Positions 15,293-23,602 of a DNA stretch of 56,277 bases are shown piece after piece. A model generated the notes under the pieces. That model did no database searches and was not told the origin of the DNA. It worked only from the letters and a program-made list of their open reading frames with translations. This DNA is from JAWCNN01 sp038848005. GTDB taxonomy: Archaea > Thermoproteota > Bathyarchaeia > Bathyarchaeales > Bathycorpusculaceae. The translations under genes and the position numbers were made by a program. The stretch is taken from NCBI GenBank assembly GCA_038848005.1, contig JAWCNZ010000006.1:1-56277 (forward strand), in the 5' to 3' direction. Numbering within the stretch: the stretch's first letter is position 1; every line of letters starts with the position of its first letter.

Positions 15293-15328
15293 CCAGAAAA
15301 CTATTACGCAAGTTCTAACGTAATTTTG

Positions 15329-16435
15329 CTACACAGCCTCTTCAAAGTAGGAGTTTACACGCTTCAAATCGAAAGTTTCAAAATGCACAACATTCTTCAC
15401 AAAATTTAAAAGTTTCATTCTGACTTCTCTGCTGAGGTTTGGATACCAAACTGGCGAAGCAACAACCAAACCACGCCAAGCATAAAACGGCTGAACAACC
15501 TCCAAAATTTCCCAGTCCCCAGTCTTCTTTAGGTAGTTCTCCCAAAAAAGCCTAAACAAACGCTCAAAAGCGCCTGTTAATTCGCCGTGTTTCTGCAAGG
15601 AATAGAAAATGTAGTTTATTGTCATGGCAGTAACGTCGTCTGCGGGTTCGCCCCATTCGCCTCTACTTCTGTCCAAAACCGTGAAGTCCACGCCTTCGCG
15701 GAACATGACATTCCAAGGATGAAAGTCGCCGTGCACTTGGCGTAGCCTGTGCGTTTTACGTTTAAGTATCCAACGCCAAACAACACAGTCCCTCTCAATG
15801 TCGGCTAGGTCAGACTGGCAAACGAAATCAAGCGTGGACGGGTAACTGTCCAACAAACCCATGATGCATTCGCCGTGTCCGACAAGCTCGCGGGCACGCC
15901 TAACATAAAGCCCAGGCGCATTCAACTTGACCTTGTGAATTTCAACAAGATAATCAGACAAAGCCAAACAGCGTTGCTCGTCTAAGGGGGTTAACCGCCC
16001 AGTTTCTTTGATGCGGTCTAGGTCGAAATGGTAAAGTTTGCCGTCTACAAGCTCGGTTAAAATGAAAAATTCGCTGCAGTCGCCCAGAGACTTCAATCCT
16101 TTACCGTCCGCTGTGAAGGCGCCTATATCAATTGAACGCACGTGACGGTGCAGTTTGTTAAAGGCTGAATGTTGCCAAAGCAAAATTCCAGCACGGTCAG
16201 AAACAAAGTCATGTCCAAAACCTTCAGAGCGCATGGTTTCCAAAACAACACGCCTAGTTTCGCCGTTAACCAAAAACTCAATAACATATGGAACGCCATA
16301 ACCAAAACCCTTCAAATCCTTCCCAGCCTCGGCTTTTGCTTCCATGCCCAAAGGAAAGAAACGCAAAACTTGCACCTTCGCCTTATAAACGGAGGAAAGA
16401 TAATCCTCCAACGAATCCACACTTAGCTTTATCAT
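15329..16435 (-). CDS. APH/choline-kinase-type phosphotransferase
   Basis: About 368 residues. The catalytic loop HGDFHPWNVMF (about 235-245) is the signature of aminoglycoside-phosphotransferase-like kinases; the following metal-binding loop reads LDRSRGEWGEPADD, with D-R-S in place of the more usual D-W/F-E. An N-lobe Glu/Lys pair can be proposed around YVIEFLVNGETRRVVLETM. Substrates in this superfamily are small alcohols, sugars or choline; none can be named here. TTG at 16450 is an alternative start, but the ATG at 16435 has a GGATGAT-like site before it. Confidence 0.8.
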   Translation of the reverse strand: MIKLSVDSLEDYLSSVYKAKVQVLRFFPLGMEAKAEAGKDLKGFGYGVPYVIEFLVNGETRRVVLETMRSEGFGHDFVSDRAGILLWQHSAFNKLHRHVRSIDIGAFTADGKGLKSLGDCSEFFILTELVDGKLYHFDLDRIKETGRLTPLDEQRCLALSDYLVEIHKVKLNAPGLYVRRARELVGHGECIMGLLDSYPSTLDFVCQSDLADIERDCVVWRWILKRKTHRLRQVHGDFHPWNVMFREGVDFTVLDRSRGEWGEPADDVTAMTINYIFYSLQKHGELTGAFERLFRLFWENYLKKTGDWEILEVVQPFYAWRGLVVASPVWYPNLSREVRMKLLNFVKNVVHFETFDLKRVNSYFEEAV

Positions 16436-16501
16436 GGAATCATCCGCCAAGCAGAAATATGGTGGTTAAAGTTAAAAAGGTAGTGGATAAGAGGCAATAT
16501 C

Positions 16502-17857
16502 ATGGAAATCCTAATCCAAAACGGAACAATCATAACAATGAACCGTGAACAGCCGATTATCCGCGAAGGCGCCATCGCCATAGAAGAAAACACAATAGTG
16601 GATGTCGGCAAAACCAGCGAATTAAAGGGGAAATACGGAAGAGGCTACGAAAAAATAGATGTAAAAGGCAAAATTGTCATGCCAGGCCTAATTAACACTC
16701 ATCAGCACGCCGCCATGAGCCTTTTAAGAGGATACGCCGACGACTTGCCGCTTCAAGAGTGGCTGGAAAAATGGATATGGCCAATAGAAAAACACATGAC
16801 GCCACACGACATTTACACTGGCGCTTTGCTGACGGCTGTAGAATCCATAATGAGCGGAACAACAACGGTAAACACAATGTACCATTACACGCCCGAAGAG
16901 AACGAGGCGAAAGCTTTTGCCGACGCTGGCTTAAGAGGAGTTGTTGGACACGTATGCTTTTCATGGAGAAAAAGCGAAGACAAAAAAGCTTTGGAAGATT
17001 TAGCTAAAAACTGGCACGGCAAAGCCGACGGGTTAATCCGTGTCAGCGTTGACCCACATGCGCCGTACACTGTTGACCCAGAATACATGAAAGAATTAAA
17101 AAGCATAAGGGAAAACTTAACCGCAAAGTACGGCTCAGAAAATGCGCCGATAATTTGGCATATCCATATCGCTGAAACCGAAGACGAACCAGAAAAAATT
17201 CAGGAAGCCTTCAATCTAAAGTTAAAAGGTGGGGTAATGGAGTATTTAGATTCTTTAAACGTTTTAGATGAGCATGTTATTGCAGCACATTGTGTGGCAG
17301 TAACCAGCAGAGACATGGAAATCATGGAGAAAAGAAAAGTTAAGGTTTCACACAATCCAATTTCAAATCTTAAACTGGCTTCTGGAATAAGTCCAATCCC
17401 AAAAATACTTGAAAAAGGCGTAACGGTTTCGCTTGGTACAGACAGCCCATGCTCTAACAACACAGCCGACATGTTCGAAGTAATGAAGATAACAGCCATT
17501 CTACATAAAGGAGTAAACAAAAACCCAACAGTGTTGTCGACTGAAAAAATTTTGGAAATGGCAACAATCGAAGGCGCAAAGGCGCTGTCTTTGGAAAAAG
17601 AAATAGGCTCAATAGCTAAAGGCAAAAAAGCAGACATAATAATCATAAATATGGCTAAACCGCATCTTCGCCCACTCTACAACGAAACAAGCCATCTAGT
17701 ATACGCAACGAAAGCCTCAGATGTTGAAACCGTAATAATAAATGGCAGAATAGTTATGGAAAACAGGGAAATGCAAACATTAAACATTAAAAATGTTATG
17801 GATATGGCTGAAAAAGTTAAAAACAACTTGCTTGAAAGGTTAAAAAGTCAATGTTAA
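16502..17857 (+). CDS. dadD: 5-methylthioadenosine / S-adenosylhomocysteine deaminase-type amidohydrolase
   Basis: 451 residues of the amidohydrolase superfamily. Metal and substrate residues appear in order: NTHQHAAMS (about 64-72), DPHAPYT, HIHIAETEDE, IAAHCV and LGTDSPCSNN. The SHNPISNLKL motif is typical of MTA/SAH deaminases. Methanogen homologues deaminate 5'-deoxyadenosine, SAH and MTA. The S-adenosylhomocysteinase homologue begins 35 nt downstream in the same direction, pointing to SAH as a physiological substrate. Confidence 0.9.
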   Translation: MEILIQNGTIITMNREQPIIREGAIAIEENTIVDVGKTSELKGKYGRGYEKIDVKGKIVMPGLINTHQHAAMSLLRGYADDLPLQEWLEKWIWPIEKHMTPHDIYTGALLTAVESIMSGTTTVNTMYHYTPEENEAKAFADAGLRGVVGHVCFSWRKSEDKKALEDLAKNWHGKADGLIRVSVDPHAPYTVDPEYMKELKSIRENLTAKYGSENAPIIWHIHIAETEDEPEKIQEAFNLKLKGGVMEYLDSLNVLDEHVIAAHCVAVTSRDMEIMEKRKVKVSHNPISNLKLASGISPIPKILEKGVTVSLGTDSPCSNNTADMFEVMKITAILHKGVNKNPTVLSTEKILEMATIEGAKALSLEKEIGSIAKGKKADIIIINMAKPHLRPLYNETSHLVYATKASDVETVIINGRIVMENREMQTLNIKNVMDMAEKVKNNLLERLKSQC

Positions 17858-17892
17858 AATAGTTTAGCTTTAATGTGCGTGGGGAAAATAAA

Positions 17893-19149
17893 ATGGAAAC
17901 TTACAAAGTTAAAGACATGAGCTTAGCGGCTAAGGGGTATTTACAAATAGAATGGGCTTCACGACACATGCCAGTTCTAAACCAAATCCAAAAAAGATTC
18001 GGCAAAGAAAAACCGTTTAGGGGCTTAACAATAGGTGCATGTTTACATGTAACGAAGGAAACAGCCGTCCTCGTTGAGGCTTTCCTTGATGGAGGGGCAA
18101 AAGTTGCACTGTGTGGTTCTAACCCTCTTTCCACACAGAACGAGGTGGCGGCAGCCCTAGCAGAAAAAGGCGTGAACGTCTACGCATGGAGGGGAGAAAC
18201 AACAGAGGAGTATTACTGGTGTGTGGAGCAAGTAATAAACCACAAACCAACCATAACGCTTGATGACGGCGCAGACCTTGTTGGAACAATCCACAGCAAA
18301 AGAACCGACGCTTTAGACGCAATTAAGGGCGGCACAGAAGAAACAACAACAGGCGTCTTAAGGCTTAGAGCCATGGAAAAAGCTGGCGAATTAAAATATG
18401 CCATAATAGCCGTAAACGATGCTTATACAAAATACTTGTTTGATAACCGATATGGAACGGGACAAAGCACGATAGACGGCATATTACGTGCCACAAACGT
18501 TCTTTTGGCGGGTAAAAACTTTGTTGTTTGCGGTTACGGATGGTGCGGAAGGGGAATAGCCATGAGAGCCCAAGGAATGGGCGCAAACGTAATAATTACA
18601 GAAGTGAACCCGCTGAGGGCGCTTGAAGCCGCAATGAACGGATTCCAAGTAATGCCCATAATGGAAGCGGCTGCAATAGGCGACATATTCGTGACGACGA
18701 CGGGCGACATAAACGTCATAAGAAAAGAGCACATTCAAAAAATGAAGGATGGCGCAATACTAGCCAACAGCGGACACTTCAACGTTGAAATAAACATAAA
18801 GGATTTAGAAGAAATGACAACTGCAAAAAGGAACATAAGACCAAACTTGGACGAGTACACATTGAAAGATGGAAGAAAACTGTACCTTTTGGCTGAGGGA
18901 AGACTTGTAAACTTGGCGTCGGCGGAGGGACACCCATCCGAAGTTATGGACATGTCATTTGCAAATCAAGCCCTCTGCGTTGAATACTTGGCTAAAACGA
19001 AAAAGCTGCCGCCGAAAGTTTACCCCGTTCCAAAGGAAATAGATGAGGAAGTTGCAAGGCTAAAGCTTAACGCAATGAGAATAAGGATAGACGCTTTAAC
19101 CGAAGAGCAAAAAAGGTATTTGGTAACATGGGAAATGGGGACCACATAG
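17893..19149 (+). CDS. ahcY: S-adenosylhomocysteine (or S-inosylhomocysteine) hydrolase
   Basis: About 418 residues from the ATG at 17893; the in-frame GTG at 17875 would add six residues, and GGGG before 17893 favours the later start. NAD-binding Rossmann motif VCGYGWCGRGIAMRAQG (about 218) and conserved LDDGADLV, GGTEETTTG, NDAYTKYLFDNRYG and SGHFNVEI are all seen. The archaeal form lacks the insert of eukaryotic enzymes. In Methanocaldococcus the homologue prefers S-inosylhomocysteine produced by DadD; the tandem order here suggests the same two-step route. Confidence 0.93.
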   Translation: METYKVKDMSLAAKGYLQIEWASRHMPVLNQIQKRFGKEKPFRGLTIGACLHVTKETAVLVEAFLDGGAKVALCGSNPLSTQNEVAAALAEKGVNVYAWRGETTEEYYWCVEQVINHKPTITLDDGADLVGTIHSKRTDALDAIKGGTEETTTGVLRLRAMEKAGELKYAIIAVNDAYTKYLFDNRYGTGQSTIDGILRATNVLLAGKNFVVCGYGWCGRGIAMRAQGMGANVIITEVNPLRALEAAMNGFQVMPIMEAAAIGDIFVTTTGDINVIRKEHIQKMKDGAILANSGHFNVEINIKDLEEMTTAKRNIRPNLDEYTLKDGRKLYLLAEGRLVNLASAEGHPSEVMDMSFANQALCVEYLAKTKKLPPKVYPVPKEIDEEVARLKLNAMRIRIDALTEEQKRYLVTWEMGTT

Positions 19150-19218
19150 TAGAAATTACGGTAAAGTTTTTAAAGAGCAAAAGGAAATAACATTGGCTTG
19201 AAAAGTGGTGATATATAA

Positions 19219-19587
19219 ATGGTTAGTAAAGATCAAACAATTGGTGGAGCAATATTCGCAGTGTGTGTAATTATAGGCGTATCATATACTGTTGGGCTGT
19301 TTTACCTCGGCGGAGACCCATTTAAATGGGAACTCTCGTTTACGTTAATTGCTATACCAGTGTTCATAGCCTTCATTGCCATCATGGGTATAGGTGCATG
19401 GATAGGCTGGACTATGGCGACAACGCCGCCGCCGAAACCAATAGAAGAGATAACGGGCGAAGTGGAAGAGAAGAAAGAGGAAAAAGCAGAAGTAGAAGAA
19501 AAACCACAAGCACCAACAGAAGAGGCAACAACAGAAATAACGGAAACTGAAGAAGAAAAGAAAAAGCCTGAAAGGAAAAAGAAATAA
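19219..19587 (+). CDS. Two-helix membrane protein with acidic/lysine-rich tail, unknown function
   Basis: 122 residues. Two membrane segments (about 9-30 and 40-66) are followed by a 55-residue low-complexity tail of Glu, Lys, Thr and Pro ending KKKPERKKK, presumably cytosolic. No domain is recognised. It starts 69 nt after ahcY with a GGTGAT site in front and may be co-transcribed with it. Confidence 0.7.
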   Translation: MVSKDQTIGGAIFAVCVIIGVSYTVGLFYLGGDPFKWELSFTLIAIPVFIAFIAIMGIGAWIGWTMATTPPPKPIEEITGEVEEKKEEKAEVEEKPQAPTEEATTEITETEEEKKKPERKKK

Positions 19588-19650
19588 CGATAGTTTCTAC
19601 TTCACGCTATTTCTACATTTAAGGCTAAAATGGTATGATGAAAACTGAAT

Positions 19651-20022
19651 TTACATTCCAAACATCTTGAACGCAAAATGTAACGCCACAAACACAACTG
19701 CGGATATGCCGAAAATTACCATGAGAACTTTTGGAGAAAAGGAAATAAGAGATGTTTCCTCTCCTTTAGGTTGTATTTCATACTCCTTAATAATATGGTT
19801 TTCAGCGGCAACCTTAACTATTGCAACCACCTTTTTCATTTCCACCTCAACAGTGTACACTCCCTCTTCCAACGCAACTCTTTTAGGTTTTAAATGTCCT
19901 TTATGCCCAATCCTTTTTAGAAAACCCGTGACCAGTTGGGTTACTGTTTCAGCGTTTAACTCCTTTGGATAACCAGTCGAGGTCAGAATGGCTGAAGGTT
20001 TTTTCTGCAAAGTCGCTGACAA
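19651..20022 (-). CDS. Tail-anchored small protein, unknown function
   Basis: 123 residues. Residues 1-95 are soluble and look like an alpha/beta fold (VTQLVTGFLKRIGHKG, then VYTVEVEMKKVVAIVKVAAEN). A single hydrophobic helix (about 97-118) ends the protein, so it is probably tail-anchored. The family is not recognised. The neighbouring small genes (19219 and 20100) are of similar size and also unassigned. Confidence 0.65.
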   Translation of the reverse strand: MSATLQKKPSAILTSTGYPKELNAETVTQLVTGFLKRIGHKGHLKPKRVALEEGVYTVEVEMKKVVAIVKVAAENHIIKEYEIQPKGEETSLISFSPKVLMVIFGISAVVFVALHFAFKMFGM

Positions 20023-20099
20023 CTTTATGATCTCCTATCCACTCTTTAGGAAAGCTCTGTAATGTTTAAAAGAGAACGTGTGTATCATGGATAACCAAC

Positions 20100-20468
20100 C
20101 TATCCAGTTACGCCTTGAAGCATACACTCCACTATTCTTTCACATGTCAAACATTCTTCAGGTATTTTCTCCTTTGACGAACGCTTACTTAAATATCCAA
20201 AAGAATGGGTGCATCCCAATACTTTTGGAGGTTCCTCCAATTTCTTTTCTGGTTGTACGCTTTCTGTTTGACTTTCTGCAGCGGGTTCAAGCTCTTTCTT
20301 TAACGTAACTTTTGTTAGGCAATGGGGACACGCCTCATAAACTTTCTCGCCTTTCGAGCTGAAGTTTTCAACTTTAATGGGAACAGCGAAGGTTTTTCCA
20401 CATGAGGGGTTTGAGCATTTAAAGTTGCCGTTTTGCGGTGATGCTGTCTTCTTTTTCGTGGTTGTCAA
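20100..20468 (-). CDS. Zinc-finger protein of unknown function
   Basis: 122 residues with two cysteine clusters. The N-terminal one (CSNPSCGK about 18-25 and CPHC about 47-50) resembles a zinc ribbon; the C-terminal one (GCTHSFGYL, then CLTCERIVECML) contains four cysteines and a histidine. A Glu/Pro-rich linker separates them. It could bind nucleic acid or protein; nothing more can be said. The next gene on this strand is 77 nt downstream (20545-21126). Confidence 0.7.
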   Translation of the reverse strand: MTTTKKKTASPQNGNFKCSNPSCGKTFAVPIKVENFSSKGEKVYEACPHCLTKVTLKKELEPAAESQTESVQPEKKLEEPPKVLGCTHSFGYLSKRSSKEKIPEECLTCERIVECMLQGVTG

Positions 20469-20544
20469 CCTCCAAAAATAAAATCGGATTCCGAGTTTAT
20501 AGTGTTAACGAATCCAAAATAAATATCCATCATTCATAGGGGAA

Positions 20545-21126
20545 TTATGGAGAAGCCAATTTTTTAAAGTCCTCTTCGCCTTCGGCGTAACCCGAAGCAA
20601 TTAAAACGTCGCCCACTTGAATTTTCGATTCGGGTTTAGGTCTTATGCATTTGTCGCCCCTTTTTATAACGAGAACCCACATACCAGTTTCCTCTGGAAT
20701 TCGAGCTTCCCTCAAAGTCTTGTTTACCAGCGGAGAGTTTTCCGCAACTTTCACGTGAGTGACCGTTTCTTCAGCCTCCTTAATTGTAAGTTTTAAAATA
20801 GGATGCGGTTCTATCCCCCTCAAAACAACTTCAGCTATTTCTGCAGCAGCATCCGCTATTTTTTCAGCCGCAACACCAAGCCTAATCAACCCAAGAAAAC
20901 CCTTAGCCTCCTCTTCTTTCCCGAATTTGCTTGACAAAACAAGCAACTCGAAATCCGTGTGCAATCTATCCACACACTCCTCAAGCCTCTGAACTTCCTC
21001 GGCTAACTCCCTACTGTTAAGCAAAAGCGAAGAATAAGCCAAATCAATCATCAACTCAGAAGTGTTTTTAAGCTCAACAAACCTTTCAACAACCTCATTA
21101 AACCGTTTTTCGCTATACCGAGACAT
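20545..21126 (-). CDS. PhoU-like/RCK_C (TrkA_C) regulatory protein 2
   Basis: 193 residues from ATG 21126, which has GGAGG 6 nt upstream; the longer frame to 21198 lies inside the previous gene and is rejected. Residues 1-105 are helical and PhoU-like (RFVELKNTSELMIDLAYSS). Residues 110-193 form an RCK_C domain (MWVLVIKRGDKCIRPKP, KIQVGDVLIASG). RCK_C domains regulate K+ channels and other transporters by binding small ligands. It starts one base after the stop of its paralogue and belongs to the SLC41 operon. Confidence 0.85.
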   Translation of the reverse strand: MSRYSEKRFNEVVERFVELKNTSELMIDLAYSSLLLNSRELAEEVQRLEECVDRLHTDFELLVLSSKFGKEEEAKGFLGLIRLGVAAEKIADAAAEIAEVVLRGIEPHPILKLTIKEAEETVTHVKVAENSPLVNKTLREARIPEETGMWVLVIKRGDKCIRPKPESKIQVGDVLIASGYAEGEEDFKKLASP

Positions 21127-21127
21127 T

Positions 21128-21736
21128 TTAAACCTCCGTTTCCAGCGGTTTTCCCTCAGCGAGAACCTTAAATTCCTTAACGCCAGTAGGAGCCCCACGA
21201 GCGATTAGAACATCGCCTTTTTGTATGCATTCAGTATCTTTTGGGTTTATTATCCAGTCTTTGTTTCTGCGAATTGCAATAATGTCCACGCCCATTTTCG
21301 CCGCCAAATCCAACTCGCCAATCTGTTTCCCAACAAACACGGAATTTTCGCTTACAACGGCTTGGATTATGCGCTCCTCAACTTTTTCGAAAATTTCAGT
21401 GAAGATTGGATGCACGCCTATATTTTGCGTAACAATCACCGCTATATCTGCAGCTGCATCGGAAATTTTGTCCGCTGCAGCAGCCACCGTGGAAACTCCA
21501 GTTAACATTTCAGCTTCTCTAGCGTCTCTTGCCGCTATCATAATGGTCATGTCTAATTGATAGGCTAAGGTGTCAACACGGCGTTCAAGCTCCAAGACAT
21601 CTTCGGCAAGGTCTCTATCGTTGAATAATGCGGCTGAATAAGCCAAATCAATCATTAACTCGGAGAGGTTTTTCATTTCTAACAGCAGTTCTCTTACGGG
21701 TATAGGCTTGTATTCTATCTTTTCGAAACCAATCAT
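21128..21736 (-). CDS. PhoU-like/RCK_C (TrkA_C) regulatory protein 1
   Basis: 202 residues, paralogous to the next gene with the same two-part plan: a helical PhoU-like half with the matching ELLLEMKNLSELMIDLAYSA, then RCK_C (about 115-195: ENSVFVGKQIGELDL, GVDIIAIRRN, CIQKGDVLIARG). It lies 65 nt downstream of the SLC41-type transporter. Such proteins are plausible cytosolic gating subunits for that transporter; the ligand is unknown. Confidence 0.85.
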   Translation of the reverse strand: MIGFEKIEYKPIPVRELLLEMKNLSELMIDLAYSAALFNDRDLAEDVLELERRVDTLAYQLDMTIMIAARDAREAEMLTGVSTVAAAADKISDAAADIAVIVTQNIGVHPIFTEIFEKVEERIIQAVVSENSVFVGKQIGELDLAAKMGVDIIAIRRNKDWIINPKDTECIQKGDVLIARGAPTGVKEFKVLAEGKPLETEV

Positions 21737-21801
21737 ATAGTTAAGGTCGCTCCAAATGAAAGTATATGCAAGAAATATTTTAAGTCTATTCTTTTCAGAG
21801 G

Positions 21802-23100
21802 CTAACCCACCAGAAAAATGGCGGCAAGCAGCGAGATTGAGGTTATGGCATCAGCCATAGAACTTTCAACTGGTATCTCAAAATTGTCTGGATCCAAGCC
21901 CTTCTGGTATGTTAGTATGGCAACTGCGTATGAAACAATTATGATGCATGACGCAGCCATCAAATTGGCAATGAGCAAAAGCATTGTAAAACCAATAAGG
22001 CTTGAAGGGTTAAAAACGCCTTGAATTATTAAAGCTAAAACAGAATATGCACAGTACATTATTATGGAGGCTGTCCATGCGCCGAAAATTTCTGTGCTAT
22101 GCGATTTAATTGATGAAAAAGATGATTTTAGAGTGCCCAAAGCAAGTTTTGTTGTAGCTGTGGAACCAACAACTGACCCCACATCGCCAATTGTGTCAAT
22201 CAAAGCTGGATAAACCACGTAAATCTCCCCTTTCTCTTCAACAACCTCTGAAATTTTACCCAAAGTAGACCCAGCTACATTAACAACGAAAGAAACAAAA
22301 GTTATCGTCAAAAGAGACTCCTTAATTGTCTTGAGAAATTCGGATTCTCGAGCGCTCTTTAACAAGAAGAATACTGCGCAAAATGCCAAGGCAAAACATG
22401 TAAAAGCAAGCATAAACTGCCCAACAAAGCCAACAGTAAAAGCGTTCACCACTCCAACATAAGTTAATGTGATGAGAACATCAGCCACCGTGGATTCTAT
22501 TGGATACAAAATAATGTCTGGGTCTAAACCATGCTTAAACGAAAGGAAAGAAACCGTCATCGATAAAGGTGAAATGATGGCTAATGCAAGAGCCATCGTA
22601 GCTATCATTACAACTAGAATGTTCAAAATTTCCACCAACGCTATTTTCATGTAAAAACTGATAAACAGCGACGCAACCAAACCCATTAACATGCTTGCTT
22701 CTAAAGTTAAAACGACAACAGCCCTAAAAAGCAAATGAAAATTCTTTGTGTTGCCGAAAAAGCTGGGCTGTATTGTTCCAAGGTGCAACCCCGTACTTAA
22801 ACGCCCACAGAACAAGCCTCCGATAACCCCTCTTGCACTCAATATTGGAGGATAAATGGCGATAGTCCAAGGAAACTGCTTAAACACTCCGATGTTATAG
22901 GCGATTACCGTACCAGCGGCTATTCCGAAAAGGTTAAAGGCGTACGCCATCAACGATTGCCTCAAAACACCGAAAAATTTAGAGTTTGAAAAAGGCGAAC
23001 GATTATTTACTACATTATTACCCACAAAAGAGGCTCGGAAAGGCGTCGGCAAAGACTTTTTGGCAGAGACGTTTCCTTGCACAATGTTGGCTAGCCTCAT
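21802..23100 (-). CDS. SLC41/MgtE-type divalent cation transporter
   Basis: About 432 residues built from two homologous membrane halves. Each half carries the family signature: IYPPILSARGVIGGLFCGRLSTGLHLG in the first (split over about 85-112) and YPALIDTIGDVGSVVGSTATTKLALG in the second. Each half has about five membrane helices. This is the SLC41 arrangement, known for Mg2+ transport. ATG 23100 has GGGTGG 5 nt upstream; GTG 23109 is in frame, and the first 40 residues are poorly conserved in character, so the start could be later. A GC-rich leader precedes it. Confidence 0.85.
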   Translation of the reverse strand: MRLANIVQGNVSAKKSLPTPFRASFVGNNVVNNRSPFSNSKFFGVLRQSLMAYAFNLFGIAAGTVIAYNIGVFKQFPWTIAIYPPILSARGVIGGLFCGRLSTGLHLGTIQPSFFGNTKNFHLLFRAVVVLTLEASMLMGLVASLFISFYMKIALVEILNILVVMIATMALALAIISPLSMTVSFLSFKHGLDPDIILYPIESTVADVLITLTYVGVVNAFTVGFVGQFMLAFTCFALAFCAVFFLLKSARESEFLKTIKESLLTITFVSFVVNVAGSTLGKISEVVEEKGEIYVVYPALIDTIGDVGSVVGSTATTKLALGTLKSSFSSIKSHSTEIFGAWTASIIMYCAYSVLALIIQGVFNPSSLIGFTMLLLIANLMAASCIIIVSYAVAILTYQKGLDPDNFEIPVESSMADAITSISLLAAIFLVG

Positions 23101-23215
23101 CTTGTCCACCCTTTGAACTTTCCTCGCTTTCGCCCATCCATAGGCACCCCTTCAACACGATGTTCAGCGGGGCTTCAAGCTCCACCTTCACGTTCACTCC
23201 TAAACCCTAAAAGGT
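23101..23215 (-). promoter_or_regulatory. GC-rich structured leader of the SLC41 operon, possibly with a leader ORF
   Basis: Reading the minus strand from a TATA-like tatttaag near 23233, the about 110-nt leader is clearly richer in G and C than other gaps here. CCACCTT and AAGGTGG can form a perfect 7-bp stem. A nested hairpin follows: CCCC/GGGG around AACA-TCG-TGTT. A GCGAAAGC tetraloop-like element follows that. An AGGAGTGA site precedes GTG at 23191, opening a frame to TAA at 23018-23020 that overlaps the transporter start. It matches no riboswitch class I can name. Confidence 0.4.
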
Positions 23216-23313
23216 GGCACTTCATAGCTTAAATAGATTTCCAATAAACATTTAACAAAAATCAATATTTCCCATTCATAACTGTTTTAATTACCCAAAC
23301 TCTAACCTTTTCC

Positions 23314-23520
23314 ATGCATTCAACAACGGTGAAAACTTTGTATACAATATGCGTAAAAGTTGATGAAACCCTACCGTGGATTGAATTGAAAGGCGAATAC
23401 CAAACTAAAAAAGAGGCAAAAGAGGCGGCCAAGAAACTCCTAAACAACATTAAAATAAAAATCGTGAAAACCTCAATGGATAAAAGAAAAATCCCAGCAA
23501 CAGCAAAAATAATAAGTTAA
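23314..23520 (+). CDS. Small protein of unknown function
   Basis: 68 residues. It reads as a real small alpha/beta protein: TLYTICVKVDETLPWIELKG followed by a charged helix KKEAKEAAKKLLNNIKIK and a basic end. No family is recognised. It stands alone between the divergent SLC41 operon and proC. The opposite-strand frame over the same bases lacks a sensible composition. Confidence 0.55.
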   Translation: MHSTTVKTLYTICVKVDETLPWIELKGEYQTKKEAKEAAKKLLNNIKIKIVKTSMDKRKIPATAKIIS

Positions 23521-23602
23521 TAAATGAGTTCTTTGCTCCCTTTTTAGGAAAGGGTTAAGAGTTTCTTAAACTAAAAGTTTCTCCAAAACTGAGGTGAATG
23601 AC

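Noticed and set aside
21127..21198. 72-nt 5' extension of the second RCK_C gene
   Set aside because: It lies wholly inside the preceding gene, while ATG 21126 has GGAGG at ideal spacing.
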